Positions 1 to 11,363 of a stretch of DNA of 64,000 nt are shown here, in pieces. Source of the DNA: Acinetobacter sp. Marseille-Q1618 (GTDB taxonomy: Bacteria; Pseudomonadota; Gammaproteobacteria; Pseudomonadales; Moraxellaceae); contig NZ_CADDWJ010000002.1 of assembly GCF_902809855.1 (NCBI RefSeq), forward strand, positions 1,054,001-1,118,000, given 5' to 3'. Every line of letters starts with the position of its first letter. Positions within the stretch are counted from its first letter, which is position 1. The notes below the pieces were generated by a model. The model had not been told where the DNA came from. It ran no database searches and worked only from the letters and a program-made list of their open reading frames with translations. Made by a program: the position numbers and the translations under genes.

Positions 1-59
1 GTTTGTTGTGTGAATAAAATGGGGAGCCTAACGGCGTTACTACCCAGAGGTAATAGATA

Positions 60-488
60 ATGGCTAAGAAGATTGACGGCTATATCAAGCTGCAAGTTCC
101 AGCTGGTAAAGCGAATCCATCTCCACCGATTGGTCCTGCACTAGGTCAACGTGGTGTGAACATCATGGCATTCTGTAAAGAATTCAATGCTGCGACACAA
201 AAAGTTGAAGCTGGGCTACCAATTCCAGTCGTGATCACTGTGTACAACGATAAGTCGTTCACATTCATCATGAAAACTCCACCTGCTGCGATTCTTCTTA
301 AGAAAGCTGCTGGTATCCAAAAAGGTTCAGCTGTACCGAACAAAACCAAAGTTGGTAAGTTGACTCGTGCTCAATTGGAAGAAATTGCGACTACTAAAGA
401 ACCAGATTTAACTGGTGCTGATTTAGACGCACGTGTTCGTACCATCGCTGGTTCTGCACGTTCTATGGGCTTGGAAGTGGAGCTATAA
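60..488 (+). CDS. rplK: 50S ribosomal protein L11
   Basis: L11 binds 23S rRNA at the GTPase-associated centre, where it supports elongation-factor function and the stringent response. The 142-residue length is that of the bacterial family. The N-terminal [23 protein letters not shown] stretch is diagnostic: its PPIGPALG proline-rich loop is the usual L11 signature, followed by the C-terminal rRNA-binding domain. The ATG is preceded by AGAGG at about the right distance. Only 3 bases separate the stop from rplA, so the two are surely co-transcribed. The 59 bases upstream hold no gene; nusG would be expected just outside the window. Confidence 0.98.
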   Translation: MAKKIDGYIKLQVPAGKANPSPPIGPALGQRGVNIMAFCKEFNAATQKVEAGLPIPVVITVYNDKSFTFIMKTPPAAILLKKAAGIQKGSAVPNKTKVGKLTRAQLEEIATTKEPDLTGADLDARVRTIAGSARSMGLEVEL

Positions 489-491
489 GAC

Positions 492-1187
492 ATGGCAAAG
501 TTAACTAAACGTCAAAAAGCCATTGTTGCTGCTATTGAAGCAAACAAAGTTTACACTTTGGAAGAAGCAGTTGCAGTTCTTAACGGCCTTCCTGCAGTAA
601 AATTTAAAGAGTCTTTGGATATTGCTGTAAATCTAGGTGTTGATCCTCGTAAATCTGACCAAGTTGTTCGTGGTGCGACTACACTTCCTGCAGGTACGGG
701 TAAAACTGTACGTGTTGCTGTATTTGCACAAGGCGCTGCAGCTGAAGCTGCAAAAGCTGAAGGTGCGGACGTTGTTGGTTTTGATGATCTTGCTGAAAGC
801 ATCCAAGCGGGTAACCTTGATTTCGACGTAGTCATTGCTGCTCCTGACGCAATGCGTGTTGTGGGTAAATTAGGTACGATTCTTGGTCCACGTGGCTTAA
901 TGCCAAACCCTAAAGTGGGTACTGTAACTCCTGACGTAGCGAACGCTGTTAAAAATGCGAAAGCTGGTCAAGCACGTTACCGTGTAGACAAAGCGGGTAT
1001 CATCCATGCTGCGATCGGTCAAGTAGGTTTTACTGCTGAAGCTGTTCGTTCAAACGTTGAAGCACTTGTTGCTGACCTTAAGAAAGCAAAACCTGCAACT
1101 TCTAAAGGTATCTACATTCAAAAGATCACTTTGAGCTCAACGATGGGTCCTGGTCTTACAGTTGATGTACAAAACGTTTCTAAATAA
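492..1187 (+). CDS. rplA: 50S ribosomal protein L1
   Basis: L1 forms the mobile L1 stalk that helps release E-site tRNA. In many bacteria it also represses its own L11-L1 mRNA. The 231 residues match the family length. The central [18 protein letters not shown] segment, residues about 125-142, is the L1 signature. It lies directly behind rplK. It ends in a roughly 310-base leader before rplJ that carries a 14-bp perfect hairpin just after the stop, so rplKA and rplJL may be partly separate units. Confidence 0.98.
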   Translation: MAKLTKRQKAIVAAIEANKVYTLEEAVAVLNGLPAVKFKESLDIAVNLGVDPRKSDQVVRGATTLPAGTGKTVRVAVFAQGAAAEAAKAEGADVVGFDDLAESIQAGNLDFDVVIAAPDAMRVVGKLGTILGPRGLMPNPKVGTVTPDVANAVKNAKAGQARYRVDKAGIIHAAIGQVGFTAEAVRSNVEALVADLKKAKPATSKGIYIQKITLSSTMGPGLTVDVQNVSK

Positions 1188-1497
1188 GTTTTGGCTTATT
1201 TGACGATATAAAAGAATTTTAAAGCCCTGAGTAAAAATCAAAGCGTTGCTTTGATTTTTACGCAAGAAAATCGATTTCGGAAAACTTGCGAACTTAGGCG
1301 AACTTTGAATTGATAAATAAATATTTATCAGCGTCAAAGACCTCAGGCGAGGTCGCTTTTCGAAGTGACTTCTTAAAAGTCCAGTCTGAGTAGACGCGGT
1401 GGTGTGATTTGTTCCTCCTCCGCGTGTAAATCGAAAGATTTACGAATTGGGAGTGCATCTTTTGTAGGTGCATAAATCACCGTTAGGAGGTTTTACA
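1188..1497 (+). promoter_or_regulatory. Structured leader of rplJL (L10 leader region)
   Basis: These 310 bases carry no gene but many paired elements. There is a perfect 14-bp hairpin (1231-1244 with 1248-1261), CGCAAG/CTTGCG (1261-1266, 1285-1290), a palindrome at 1311-1330, GACCTC/GAGGTC (1339-1344, 1349-1354), ACGCGG/CCGCGT (1394-1399, 1420-1425) and GTAAATC/GATTTAC around a GAAA loop (1426-1443). An AGGAGG at 1485-1490 precedes the rplJ ATG. In other bacteria the L10-L7/L12 complex binds this leader to repress rplJL. That role is inferred from position and structure. I could not pin down a promoter. Confidence 0.7.
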
Positions 1498-2004
1498 ATG
1501 GCTCTTCTTATCGAAGACAAAAAACAGATCGTAGCGGAAGTAACTGAAGTTGCTTCAACTGCGTATGCTGCTGTTGTTGCTGACTATCAAGGCTTAACTG
1601 TTGAGCAATTAACTGCTCTTCGTGTTGAAGCGCGTAAACTTGGTGTTGCTACACGTGTTGTACGTAATACTTTGGCAAAACGTGCGCTTCAAGACACTCA
1701 GTTCAATATCTTGAGTGATAACCTTGTTGGTCCAACAATCTTAGCTTTCTCGACTTCTGAAGACGACATGGGTGCAGCCGCACGCTTGTTTGAAGAATTC
1801 GCTAAAACGAACAAAGCATTTGAACTTAAAGCTGCTGCATTTGACGGCAAAGTTTATCAAGGTGCTGAAGTTAGCGTGATTGCGAATCTTCCAAACCAAG
1901 AAAAAGCGCTTACTATGCTTGCAAACGTTCTTCAAGCTCCTATTTCGAAATTGGGTCGCCTTATTACAGCGCTCAAAGAGAAAAACGAGTCAGAAGCTGC
2001 ATAA
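1498..2004 (+). CDS. rplJ: 50S ribosomal protein L10
   Basis: L10 is the base of the ribosomal stalk: its N-terminal domain binds 23S rRNA beside L11 and its C-terminal helix carries L7/L12 dimers. I start at MALLIEDKK because a perfect AGGAGG lies 7 bases upstream. An in-frame ATG at 1468 would add ten residues without such a site. The resulting 168 residues fit the family. LRVEARKLGVATRVVRNTLAKRA, residues about 37-59, is typical L10. The gene is followed 48 bases later by rplL, the usual pair. Confidence 0.97.
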   Translation: MALLIEDKKQIVAEVTEVASTAYAAVVADYQGLTVEQLTALRVEARKLGVATRVVRNTLAKRALQDTQFNILSDNLVGPTILAFSTSEDDMGAAARLFEEFAKTNKAFELKAAAFDGKVYQGAEVSVIANLPNQEKALTMLANVLQAPISKLGRLITALKEKNESEAA

Positions 2005-2052
2005 GCTTAAACATTTTTACACACCATTCAATATCCATTTGGAGTTACTCTC

Positions 2053-2424
2053 ATGGCTTTAACTAACGAAGAAATCCTAAACGCAGTTGCTGAAAAAACT
2101 GTTCTTGAACTTGTTGAATTAATTTCTGCTTTCGAAGAAAAATTCAATGTATCTGCTGCTGCTGTGGCTGTAGCTGCTGCTCCAGGTGCTGGTGCTGCTG
2201 CTGCTGAAGAGCAATCAGAATTCACAGTTGAACTTGCTAGCTTCGGTGCTAACAAAGTTGCTGTAATTAAAGCAGTTCGTGAAGCAACTGGTCTTGGTCT
2301 TAAAGAAGCTAAAGATCTTGTTGAAGGCGCTCCTTCTGCAATCAAAGAAGGCGTTTCTAAAGAAGAAGCTGAAGAACTTAAGAAAAAACTTGAAGAAGCT
2401 GGTGCTGAAGTTAAACTTAAGTAA
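2053..2424 (+). CDS. rplL: 50S ribosomal protein L7/L12
   Basis: This stalk protein recruits and stimulates translation GTPases and is present in several copies per ribosome. The 123 residues show the expected order: an N-terminal dimerisation helix ([20 protein letters not shown]), an Ala/Gly-rich hinge around residues 36-55, and the globular C-terminal domain with [24 protein letters not shown]. The ATG follows GGAGTTACTCTC. Two hairpins follow the stop, the second a good rho-independent terminator, which presumably lowers read-through into rpoB. Confidence 0.98.
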   Translation: MALTNEEILNAVAEKTVLELVELISAFEEKFNVSAAAVAVAAAPGAGAAAAEEQSEFTVELASFGANKVAVIKAVREATGLGLKEAKDLVEGAPSAIKEGVSKEEAEELKKKLEEAGAEVKLK

Positions 2425-2432
2425 TCGCTTAG

Positions 2433-2497
2433 GGAGTCGATTATTTAAAAATCGACTCCACAAATTGGCTGATAGCTCTTGGGCTATCAGCCTTTTT
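2433..2497 (+). terminator. Tandem hairpins and terminator after rplL
   Basis: A 9-bp hairpin (GGAGTCGAT 2433-2441 with ATCGACTCC 2451-2459) is followed by a 10-bp hairpin (GGCTGATAGC 2467-2476 with GCTATCAGCC 2483-2492) and five T residues. The second has all parts of a rho-independent terminator. As rpoBC must also be transcribed, it probably acts as a partial terminator, as known between rplL and rpoB in E. coli. Confidence 0.8.
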
Positions 2498-2572
2498 GCG
2501 TTACAATAATCGGCTCGATTTTGGATTGAATGATATAAAATTCATCAATTTTAAGAATAAGCAAACAAAATC

Positions 2573-2619
2573 AAACGCTTAACAATATTTTTCCATTTTA
2601 AAAATATTGTTAAGCGTTT
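2573..2619 (+). repeat. 20-bp perfect inverted repeat upstream of rpoB
   Basis: AAACGCTTAACAATATTTTT (2573-2592) is repeated exactly in reverse complement at 2600-2619, with a 7-base loop. In RNA this is a long uninterrupted stem about 110 bases before rpoB. It could be an RNase III processing site, an attenuator, or a small interspersed repeat. The E. coli rplL-rpoB gap has an RNase III site, which favours the first reading by analogy only. The remaining gap to rpoB shows no clear promoter. Confidence 0.7.
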
Positions 2620-2730
2620 TATACCACTGAAAATTGCAGCATTTGTAAAAGGTGGTGGTCATATCGACCTGCGTAATTCCTTCTAAATCCGTTCTGCAGG
2701 CGGGGTTAGTTTTCTTTCCGAGGACTCCAG

Positions 2731-5700
2731 ATGGCATACTCATATACCGAAAAGAAACGGATCCGTAAGAATTTTGGTAAATTGCCCCAAGTCATGGATG
2801 CTCCGTACCTGCTCGCGATCCAAGTCGACTCGTACAGAACATTCTTACAAGATGGCAAAACTCCAAAAAACCGCGAAGATATCGGTCTCCAAGCCGCATT
2901 TCGTTCAGTGTTTCCAATAGAAAGTTATTCTGGCAATGCTGCTTTAGAATTCGTTGAGTATAGCCTTGGTAAACCTGAGTTTGATGTCCGTGAATGTATT
3001 CTTCGTGGCTCAACTTATGCGGCACCAATGCGCGTAAAAATTCGTTTGATCATTAAAGATCGTGAAACGAAATCAATCAAAGACGTTCGTGAACAAGAAG
3101 TGTACATGGGTGAAATGCCACTCATGACAGAAAACGGTACATTTGTGATTAACGGTACTGAGCGTGTAATCGTATCTCAGTTACACCGTTCTCCAGGTGT
3201 ATTCTTCGATCACGACAAAGGTAAAACACATTCAAGCGGTAAAGTGTTGTATTCAGCACGTATTATTCCTTACCGTGGTTCATGGTTAGACTTTGAATTT
3301 GATGCCAAAGACCTTGTCTATGTTCGTATTGACCGTCGTCGTAAATTGCTTGCGACTGTGGTTTTACGTGCCTTGAATTATACCAATGAACAAATTCTAG
3401 ACATGTTCTATGAAAAAGTTCCTGTATATCTTGACATGGGTAGTTATCAAATTGACCTTGTTCCAGAACGCCTACGTGGTGAAATGGCGCAATTTGATAT
3501 CCTTGACAATGATGGTAAAGCAATCGTTGAACAAGGCAAGCGTATTAATGCACGTCATGTACGTCAAATGGAAGCAGCGGGTTTAACTAAACTTCCTGTT
3601 CCAGATGAATATTTGTACGAGCGTATTGTTGCACAAGACATTACTTTGCATGATGGTGAAGTTGTTCCTGCAAATACAGTACTTAGCCATGAAGTGATGG
3701 TAAAAATCGCTGAAGGTGGTGTTAAACAATTTAACGTACTGTATACCAACGATATCGACCGTGGTCCATTCGTAGCGGATACTTTACGTGCTGATACAAC
3801 TTCAGGTCGTGAAGAGGCACTTGTAGAAATCTACAAAGTAATGCGCCCAGGCGAGCCACCAACAAAAGAAGCAGCTGAAAACTTATTCAATAACTTATTC
3901 TTCTCAACTGAGCGTTATGATTTATCGCCAGTGGGTCGTATGAAGTTTAACCGTCGTTTAGGTCGTCCATATGAAGTCGGTACTGACCAAAAATCACGTG
4001 AAGTTGAAGGCATCTTATCGAACGAAGATATCACTGATGTATTAAAAACATTGGTTGAAATTCGTAACGGTAAAGGCGAAGTCGACGATATCGACCATCT
4101 AGGTAACCGTCGTGTGCGTTCTGTTGGTGAAATGACAGAAAATCAATTCCGTGTAGGTCTTGTTCGTGTTGAGCGTGCTGTAAAAGAACGTTTAAGCCAA
4201 GCTGAAACTGATAATTTGTCACCACAAGATTTGATCAATGCAAAACCAGTTGCTGCAGCGATCAAAGAATTCTTTGGTTCAAGCCAATTGTCTCAGTTCA
4301 TGGACCAAAACAACCCATTGTCTGAAATTACACACAAACGTCGTGTATCAGCGCTTGGGCCTGGTGGTTTAACACGTGAGCGTGCAGGCTTTGAGGTGCG
4401 TGACGTACATCAAACGCATTATGGTCGTGTATGTCCAATTGAGACACCTGAGGGTCCAAATATTGGTTTGATCAACTCACTTTCTGTTTATGCGAAATGT
4501 AATAATTTCGGTTTCTTAGAAACACCATACCGTAAAGTGGTGGATGGTCGTGTAACAGATGAAGTTGAATATTTATCTGCGATTGAAGAAGTAGGTACTG
4601 TCATTGCACAGGCCGATTCTATTGTAGATCAAGACGGTAACTTACAAGAAGAGTTCGTATCTGTACGTCATCAAGGTGACTTCGTACGTATGCCACCTGA
4701 AAAAGTGACGCATATGGACGTTTCTGCGCAGCAAGTTGTATCTGTAGCAGCATCATTGATTCCATTCCTTGAACACGATGATGCCAACCGTGCATTGATG
4801 GGTTCAAACATGCAACGTCAGGCAGTTCCTACTTTGCTTGCTGACAAACCGCTTGTTGGTACAGGTATGGAAGCAAACGTAGCACACGACTCTGGTGTAT
4901 GTGTGATCGCAAAACGTGGCGGACGTATTGAATATGTTGATGCTTCTCGTGTGGTGATTCGTGTTAATGAAGACGAAATGATCGCAGGTGAAGCAGGTGT
5001 AGATATCTACAACTTGATCAAATACACCCGTTCAAACCAAAACACCTGTATTAACCAAAAAGTTCTTGTGAGCTTGGGTGATAAAGTCGGTCGTGGTGAT
5101 GTATTGGCTGATGGCCCATCAACTGATGGTGGTGAATTAGCACTTGGTCAGAATATGCGTGTCGCATTCATGACTTGGAATGGTTATAACTACGAAGACT
5201 CGATCTTATTATCTGAACGTGTACTTCAAGAAGACCGTTTGACATCGATTCACATCCAAGAATTGTCATGTGTTGCACGTGATACGAAATTGGGTGCTGA
5301 AGAGATCACTGCCGATATTCCTAACGTAGGTGAAGCTGCACTGTCTAAACTTGATGAATCAGGTATTGTTTACATTGGTGCAGAAGTAACAGCAGGGGAT
5401 ATCCTTGTTGGTAAAGTTACACCGAAAGGCGAAACACAATTAACACCTGAAGAAAAATTACTTCGTGCAATCTTTGGTGAAAAAGCGGCTGACGTAAAAG
5501 ATTCATCTTTACGTGTATCTTCTGGTGTGAAAGGTACAGTTATCGATGTTCAAGTGTTTACACGTGACGGCATTGAAAAAGATGAGCGTGCTCAAGCGAT
5601 TGAGAAAGCGCAGCTTGATGCTTACCGTAAGGACTTGAAAGAAGAATACAAAATCTTCGAAGAAGCAGCACGTGAACGTATTGTTCGTTTGTTGAATGGT

Positions 5701-6819
5701 CAAGAGTCAAATGGTGGCGGTACCACTAAACGTGGTCAAAAAATCACTGAAGATTTATTGTCGAGTTTAGAGCTTGTTGATCTTCTTGAAATTCAGCCTG
5801 TTGACGAAGCTGTTGCAGAGCGTTTAACCCAAATTCAAGTATTCTTAAAAGAGAAGAGCCTTGAAATTGATGAGAAATTTGCTGAGAAAAAACGCAAACT
5901 TTCTACAGGTGATGAGCTTACAACTGGTGTATTGAAAGTTGTTAAAGTGTACTTGGCTGTTAAACGTCGCATCCAACCGGGTGATAAAATGGCGGGTCGT
6001 CACGGGAACAAAGGTGTTGTCTCTAACATCTTGCCTGTAGAAGATATGCCACATGATGCAAACGGTGTTCCTGTAGATGTTGTACTTAACCCACTGGGTG
6101 TACCATCTCGTATGAACGTGGGTCAGATTCTTGAAACTCACTTGGGTATGGCAGCGAAAGGTCTTGGTGACAAGATTGACAAGATGCTACAAGAACAACG
6201 TACTATTCTTGAGTTGCGTGAATTCTTAGACAAGATTTATAACCAAGTGGGCGGCGAGCAAGAAGATCTTGACAGTTTAACTGATGATGAAATCTTGGTA
6301 TTGTCCGGTAACTTGCGTAAAGGTGTACCTTTAGCGACACCTGTATTTGATGGTGCTGAAGAAGGGCAAATCAAAGACTTACTAGAGCTTGGTGGTATTT
6401 CACGTACAGGTCAAACAGTCTTGTATGATGGTCGTACAGGTGAGCGTTTTGACCGTCCAGTTACTGTAGGTTACATGTACATGTTGAAACTCAACCACTT
6501 GGTTGACGACAAGATGCATGCACGTTCTACAGGTTCTTATTCTCTTGTAACGCAGCAGCCATTGGGCGGTAAAGCTCAATTTGGTGGTCAGCGTTTCGGT
6601 GAGATGGAGGTTTGGGCACTTGAAGCTTATGGCGCAGCTTATACACTACAAGAAATGCTCACTGTGAAATCGGATGACGTTGAAGGTCGTACTCGCATCT
6701 ATAAAAACATTGTAGATGGTAACCATTATATGGATCCGGGTATGCCTGAATCGTTCAACGTATTGACCAAAGAGATCCGTTCTTTAGGTATCAACATTGA
6801 ACTGAAAAATGGTGACTAA
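2731..6819 (+). CDS. rpoB: RNA polymerase beta subunit
   Basis: This is the catalytic beta subunit of RNA polymerase. The 1362 residues are close to the E. coli length of 1342. The rifampicin-pocket region runs from about residue 515 ([17 protein letters not shown]) to 545. The residues matching E. coli S512, D516, H526 and S531 are here S521, D525, H535 and S540, all the usual sensitive-type residues. The C-terminal [12 protein letters not shown] and [27 protein letters not shown] motifs are intact. The ATG follows CCGAGGACTCCAG. It is separated from rpoC by a REP-like double hairpin. Confidence 0.99.
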   Translation: MAYSYTEKKRIRKNFGKLPQVMDAPYLLAIQVDSYRTFLQDGKTPKNREDIGLQAAFRSVFPIESYSGNAALEFVEYSLGKPEFDVRECILRGSTYAAPMRVKIRLIIKDRETKSIKDVREQEVYMGEMPLMTENGTFVINGTERVIVSQLHRSPGVFFDHDKGKTHSSGKVLYSARIIPYRGSWLDFEFDAKDLVYVRIDRRRKLLATVVLRALNYTNEQILDMFYEKVPVYLDMGSYQIDLVPERLRGEMAQFDILDNDGKAIVEQGKRINARHVRQMEAAGLTKLPVPDEYLYERIVAQDITLHDGEVVPANTVLSHEVMVKIAEGGVKQFNVLYTNDIDRGPFVADTLRADTTSGREEALVEIYKVMRPGEPPTKEAAENLFNNLFFSTERYDLSPVGRMKFNRRLGRPYEVGTDQKSREVEGILSNEDITDVLKTLVEIRNGKGEVDDIDHLGNRRVRSVGEMTENQFRVGLVRVERAVKERLSQAETDNLSPQDLINAKPVAAAIKEFFGSSQLSQFMDQNNPLSEITHKRRVSALGPGGLTRERAGFEVRDVHQTHYGRVCPIETPEGPNIGLINSLSVYAKCNNFGFLETPYRKVVDGRVTDEVEYLSAIEEVGTVIAQADSIVDQDGNLQEEFVSVRHQGDFVRMPPEKVTHMDVSAQQVVSVAASLIPFLEHDDANRALMGSNMQRQAVPTLLADKPLVGTGMEANVAHDSGVCVIAKRGGRIEYVDASRVVIRVNEDEMIAGEAGVDIYNLIKYTRSNQNTCINQKVLVSLGDKVGRGDVLADGPSTDGGELALGQNMRVAFMTWNGYNYEDSILLSERVLQEDRLTSIHIQELSCVARDTKLGAEEITADIPNVGEAALSKLDESGIVYIGAEVTAGDILVGKVTPKGETQLTPEEKLLRAIFGEKAADVKDSSLRVSSGVKGTVIDVQVFTRDGIEKDERAQAIEKAQLDAYRKDLKEEYKIFEEAARERIVRLLNGQESNGGGTTKRGQKITEDLLSSLELVDLLEIQPVDEAVAERLTQIQVFLKEKSLEIDEKFAEKKRKLSTGDELTTGVLKVVKVYLAVKRRIQPGDKMAGRHGNKGVVSNILPVEDMPHDANGVPVDVVLNPLGVPSRMNVGQILETHLGMAAKGLGDKIDKMLQEQRTILELREFLDKIYNQVGGEQEDLDSLTDDEILVLSGNLRKGVPLATPVFDGAEEGQIKDLLELGGISRTGQTVLYDGRTGERFDRPVTVGYMYMLKLNHLVDDKMHARSTGSYSLVTQQPLGGKAQFGGQRFGEMEVWALEAYGAAYTLQEMLTVKSDDVEGRTRIYKNIVDGNHYMDPGMPESFNVLTKEIRSLGINIELKNGD

Positions 6820-6829
6820 TTAGTTCCAT

Positions 6830-6921
6830 TAATCCCCCTAGCCCCCTTTGAGAAAGGGGGAGTTTCTACTCTAAAGGGTAGGAGCTTCCCTCCTTAGAAA
6901 AAGGAGGGATTGAGGGAGGAT
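6830..6921. repeat. REP-like double hairpin between rpoB and rpoC
   Basis: Two GC-rich hairpins face each other: CCCCCTTT/AAAGGGGG (6842-6849, 6853-6860) and CCCTCCTT/AAGGAGGG (6888-6895, 6901-6908). The flanks AATCCCCCTA and GGGAGGATT make the whole unit roughly an inverted repeat of itself. A related half-unit lies after pap at 23264-23300. This looks like a dispersed palindromic element in BIME-like arrangement, inserted inside an essential operon. Confidence 0.75.
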
Positions 6922-6992
6922 TACTCAGTGAAAAAACAATATTTGTGACCCAGTTGTAGAGTGAAAATCTCCACAACACACGGAGAAAAAAA

Positions 6993-9900
6993 TTGAAAGA
7001 CTTGCTCGATATCATGCGCAAAAAGACGGACTCAGACGGTCATGCTCCTGTAGAGTTTGATCGCATCCGTATTGGTCTTGCGTCACCAGAAATGATTAAG
7101 TCATGGTCTCATGGTGAAGTTAAAAAACCTGAGACAATTAACTATCGTACGTTCAAACCAGAACGTGATGGTTTATTCTGTGCCAAAATTTTTGGTCCAG
7201 TCAAAGATTATGAATGCTTGTGTGGTAAATACAAGCGTATGAAATATAAAGGCGTCATTTGTGAAAAATGTGGCGTTGAAGTAACAACTGCAAAAGTTCG
7301 TCGTGAACGTATGGGTCACATTGAGCTTGCATCTCCAGTTGCACATATTTGGTTCTTGAAATCATTACCAAGCCGTATTGGCTTGCTTTTAGATATGACT
7401 TTACGTGATATCGAACGTGTATTGTATTTCGAATCTTATGTGGTTACTGATCCGGGTATGACACCGCTTGAGAAATATCAACTTCTCAATGATGAAGAAT
7501 ATTTCACAGCGTTAGAAGAACACGGTGATGAATTCAGCGCAAAAATGGGTGCTGAAGCAGTTCAAGACTTGTTGAAAGACATCGACCTTGAAGCTGAAAT
7601 TACTCGTCTTCGTGAAGAAATTCCAAATACAACGTCTGAGACAAAGCTTAAAAAAGCTTCTAAGCGTTTGAAATTGATGGAAGCATTCAACGATTCAAAT
7701 AACAAGCCTGAATGGATGGTGTTAACTGTACTTCCAGTTCTTCCACCAGACCTTCGTCCACTTGTACCACTTGAAGGTGGTCGTTTTGCGACGTCTGACT
7801 TGAACGATTTGTATCGTCGTGTGATCAACCGTAACAACCGTTTGAAACGTCTTCTTGACCTTGCAGCACCAGACATTATCGTACGTAACGAAAAACGTAT
7901 GTTACAAGAGTCTGTAGATGCATTGTTAGATAACGGTCGTCGTGGTCGTGCAATTACTGGTTCGAACAAACGTCCGCTTAAATCTTTGGCAGATATGATC
8001 AAAGGTAAACAAGGTCGTTTCCGTCAAAACTTACTTGGTAAGCGTGTTGACTACTCTGGTCGTTCGGTAATTACAGTAGGTCCATCATTACGTTTACACC
8101 AATGTGGTCTTCCGAAGAAAATGGCGCTTGAATTATTCAAACCATTTATCTTTGCGAAACTACAAGCTTCAGGTCAAGCGACGACCATTAAAGCTGCGAA
8201 GAAAATGGTTGAGCGTGAAACACCAGAAGTTTGGGACGTTTTGGCATCTGTAATTCGTCAACATCCAATCATGTTGAACCGTGCGCCAACACTTCACCGT
8301 CTAGGTCTGCAAGCATTTGAACCGACCTTGATCGAAGGTAAAGCGATCCGTCTTCACCCACTCGTATGTGCTGCGTTTAACGCCGACTTCGATGGTGACC
8401 AAATGGCGGTACACGTACCATTAACACTCGAAGCGCAGTTAGAAGCGCGTGCGTTAATGATGTCAACCAACAACATCTTATCACCTGCAAATGGTGAGCC
8501 GATCATCGTACCTTCTCAGGACGTGGTCTTGGGCTTGTATTACATCACACGTGATGCAATCAATGCCAAAGGTGAAGGCATGGTGTTTGCGGATACGCAT
8601 GAGGTAAACCGTGCGTTAGCAACAGGTCAAGTGGATTTGCACGCGCGCGTTAAAGCACGTGTACATCAAACTGTAATTGATGAAAATGGTAATCGTGAGC
8701 ATCAAACTATTGTTGTAGACACAACACCAGGTCGTTGTTTACTTTGGGAAGTTGTTCCTGAAGGCATGGATTTCCAACAAATTAACGTGGAAATGACCAA
8801 AAAGAACATTTCTAAGTTAATTAACTCTTGCTACCGTAAACTCGGTTTAAAAGATACCGTTATCTTTGCTGACCAATTGATGTACTTGGGCTTCCGTCAA
8901 GCAACACGTTCAGGCGTGTCTGTAGGTATGGAAGACATGGTTATTCCACCACAAAAACAAGCAATTATTGACAAAGCAGAAACTGAAGTTCGCGAAATTG
9001 AACAACAGTTCGAGCAAGGTTTTGTAACTGCGGGTGAACGTTATAATAAAGTGGTCGATATTTGGGCGCGTACCAACGACCAAGTTGCAAAAGCGATGAT
9101 GGATAACTTGTCATTTACCACTGTTAAAAACAAACAGGGTGAAGATGAGAAACAAAAATCATTCAACAGTATCTACATGATGTCTGACTCTGGTGCCCGT
9201 GGTTCGGCAGCACAGATTCGTCAGCTTGCAGGTATGCGTGGTTTGATGGCGAAACCAGATGGTTCGATCATTGAAACACCGATTAAAGCAAACTTCCGTG
9301 AAGGTTTGACTGTACTTCAGTACTTCATCTCGACGCATGGTGCACGTAAAGGTTTGGCAGATACCGCACTTAAAACTGCGAACTCTGGTTACTTGACACG
9401 TCGTTTAGTAGACGTAGCACAAGACTTGGTGATCACTGAGCCTGATTGTGGTACTTATGACGGTCTTGTTATGACACCATTCATTCAAGGTGGTGATGTC
9501 ATTGAGCCGTTAAGTCAACGTGTATTGGGTCGTGTAACGGCTGAAGATGTTACTAAAGCAGGTTCAGACGAAGTTATCTTGCCACGTAATACATTGATTG
9601 ATGAAAAACTTGCTCAATACCTTGAAGATGCTGGTGTCGACGAAGTTAAAGTGCGTTCAGTAGTGAGCTGTGCATCTACTTTCGGTGTATGTGCGAAATG
9701 TTACGGTCGTGACCTTGCACGTGGTCACTTGGTGAATCCAGGTGAGTCTGTAGGTGTAATGGCTGCGCAATCGATTGGTGAACCAGGTACCCAGTTAACC
9801 ATGCGTACCTTCCACGTAGGTGGTGCTGCGAGCCGAACTTCTGCTGCAAATAGCGTTCAAGTGCGTAATAAAGGTACAGTACGTTTCCATAATGTAAAAA

Positions 9901-11186
9901 CTGTACAACATGCGAAAGGTCACTTGGTATCAGTTTCACGTTCAGGTGAGATTGGTATTGCGGATGACTTAGGTCGTGAACGTGAACGTTATAAACTACC
10001 ATACGGTGCAAGCATCTTGATCAAAGATGGTGAAGCTGTAGAAGGTGGTGGTATCGTTGCAACTTGGGATCCGCATACTCATCCATTGGTTACAGAAGTT
10101 GCTGGTAAAGCACGTTTCAGCCAAATCGCTGATGGTGTAACTGCAACCTCGAAAACTGATGATGCAACAGGTATGACTACTGTTGAAATCTTGCCAGTGA
10201 CTGCACGTCCTGCATCTGGTAAAGATTTACGTCCTGCAATTGTGTTGGATACAACAGATGGCGGTGAACAGTTCTACTTCTTGCCACAAAACACAATCGT
10301 AACTGTGCGTGATGGTGAAACGATTGGTGTGGGTGACGTTATCGGTCGTGTACCACAAGAAACGTCACGTACACGTGATATTACCGGTGGTCTTCCACGT
10401 GTAGCTGACTTGTTCGAAGCACGTAAACCGAAAGAGCATGCGATCCTTGCAGAAGTGTCTGGTATCGTCAGCTTCGGTAAAGAAACCAAAGGTAAGAACC
10501 GTTTAGTGATCACGCCTGATGATGGTTCTGAGATCTATGAAGAATTGATTCCAAAATGGCGTCAAATCAATGTGTTCGAAGGTGAGCATGTGAACCGTGG
10601 TGAAACCATTTCTGATGGTCCACAAAATCCACATGACATTTTACGTCTGAAAGGTGAAGTTGCATTAACCAACTACATCGTGAATGAAGTTCAAGACGTA
10701 TACCGTTTACAAGGTGTAAAAATCAACGATAAGCATATTGAAGTCATCGTACGTCAAATGTTGCGTAAAGTTGATATCACTGACGGTGGTGATACAAGCT
10801 TCATCAAAGGTGAGCAAGTGGATTACATCCGTGTTGTTCAAGAGAACCAAGCAATCTTGGCTCAGAACAAGTTCCCTGCGAAGTTTGAACGTCAATTGAT
10901 GGGTATCACCAAAGCATCGCTTTCTACAGACTCGTTTATCTCTGCTGCATCGTTCCAAGAAACAACACGTGTGTTAACTGAAGCGGCTGTAACAGGTAAA
11001 GAAGATGAGTTACGTGGCTTGAAAGAAAACGTGGTTGTAGGTCGCTTGATCCCAGCGGGTACAGGTTTGGCTTACCATTTAGAACGTCGTCGTCAAGAAG
11101 CGGAAGCTGCTGAACATGAGCTTGTAAATGATTTCTCTGAAGTTGACCAAGCATTCTCGCAAGCTTTAAACGAAGATTCTTTCTAA
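6993..11186 (+). CDS. rpoC: RNA polymerase beta' subunit
   Basis: The beta' subunit carries the polymerase active site. The Mg-binding NADFDGD motif is at residues 463-469. The N-terminal zinc site [20 protein letters not shown] lies near residues 70-90, and a second Cys cluster ([19 protein letters not shown]) near residue 893. The 1397 residues match the family (E. coli 1407). The start appears to be TTG at 6993, giving MKDLLDIM, preceded by CGGAGAAAAAAA; the next ATG in frame, at 7014, would cut into the conserved N-terminus. A clear terminator follows at 11211. Confidence 0.99.
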   Translation: MKDLLDIMRKKTDSDGHAPVEFDRIRIGLASPEMIKSWSHGEVKKPETINYRTFKPERDGLFCAKIFGPVKDYECLCGKYKRMKYKGVICEKCGVEVTTAKVRRERMGHIELASPVAHIWFLKSLPSRIGLLLDMTLRDIERVLYFESYVVTDPGMTPLEKYQLLNDEEYFTALEEHGDEFSAKMGAEAVQDLLKDIDLEAEITRLREEIPNTTSETKLKKASKRLKLMEAFNDSNNKPEWMVLTVLPVLPPDLRPLVPLEGGRFATSDLNDLYRRVINRNNRLKRLLDLAAPDIIVRNEKRMLQESVDALLDNGRRGRAITGSNKRPLKSLADMIKGKQGRFRQNLLGKRVDYSGRSVITVGPSLRLHQCGLPKKMALELFKPFIFAKLQASGQATTIKAAKKMVERETPEVWDVLASVIRQHPIMLNRAPTLHRLGLQAFEPTLIEGKAIRLHPLVCAAFNADFDGDQMAVHVPLTLEAQLEARALMMSTNNILSPANGEPIIVPSQDVVLGLYYITRDAINAKGEGMVFADTHEVNRALATGQVDLHARVKARVHQTVIDENGNREHQTIVVDTTPGRCLLWEVVPEGMDFQQINVEMTKKNISKLINSCYRKLGLKDTVIFADQLMYLGFRQATRSGVSVGMEDMVIPPQKQAIIDKAETEVREIEQQFEQGFVTAGERYNKVVDIWARTNDQVAKAMMDNLSFTTVKNKQGEDEKQKSFNSIYMMSDSGARGSAAQIRQLAGMRGLMAKPDGSIIETPIKANFREGLTVLQYFISTHGARKGLADTALKTANSGYLTRRLVDVAQDLVITEPDCGTYDGLVMTPFIQGGDVIEPLSQRVLGRVTAEDVTKAGSDEVILPRNTLIDEKLAQYLEDAGVDEVKVRSVVSCASTFGVCAKCYGRDLARGHLVNPGESVGVMAAQSIGEPGTQLTMRTFHVGGAASRTSAANSVQVRNKGTVRFHNVKTVQHAKGHLVSVSRSGEIGIADDLGRERERYKLPYGASILIKDGEAVEGGGIVATWDPHTHPLVTEVAGKARFSQIADGVTATSKTDDATGMTTVEILPVTARPASGKDLRPAIVLDTTDGGEQFYFLPQNTIVTVRDGETIGVGDVIGRVPQETSRTRDITGGLPRVADLFEARKPKEHAILAEVSGIVSFGKETKGKNRLVITPDDGSEIYEELIPKWRQINVFEGEHVNRGETISDGPQNPHDILRLKGEVALTNYIVNEVQDVYRLQGVKINDKHIEVIVRQMLRKVDITDGGDTSFIKGEQVDYIRVVQENQAILAQNKFPAKFERQLMGITKASLSTDSFISAASFQETTRVLTEAAVTGKEDELRGLKENVVVGRLIPAGTGLAYHLERRRQEAEAAEHELVNDFSEVDQAFSQALNEDSF

Positions 11187-11210
11187 GTTTAAATACTTTT
11201 AAAATGAAGA

Positions 11211-11234
11211 AGACGCCTTAGGGCGTCTTTTTTT
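11211..11234 (+). terminator. Terminator after rpoC
   Basis: AGACGCC (11211-11217) pairs with GGCGTCT (11222-11228) across a TTAG loop, followed by a run of seven T. This is a textbook rho-independent terminator closing the rpl-rpo block. Confidence 0.92.
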
Positions 11235-11363
11235 ATGTTGGGATGCTATGTTGTTTTTACAAAATATATGTGAAAAGTTGCGTTTTTTAACAGATCACTA
11301 AGATTCGATTCATGAAATAAGATTAAGATAAAACCAGTTAAAAAAGGACTGATGGAGAAAGAC

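Noticed and set aside
4270..4400. Possible rifampicin-resistance substitution in rpoB
   Set aside because: The residues at the common resistance positions (here S521, D525, H535, S540) are those of sensitive enzymes.
7562..8002. A 146-codon minus-strand open frame inside rpoC
   Set aside because: It is a shadow of the strongly conserved rpoC coding frame, has no ribosome-binding site, and its Arg/Ser-rich translation resembles no protein.
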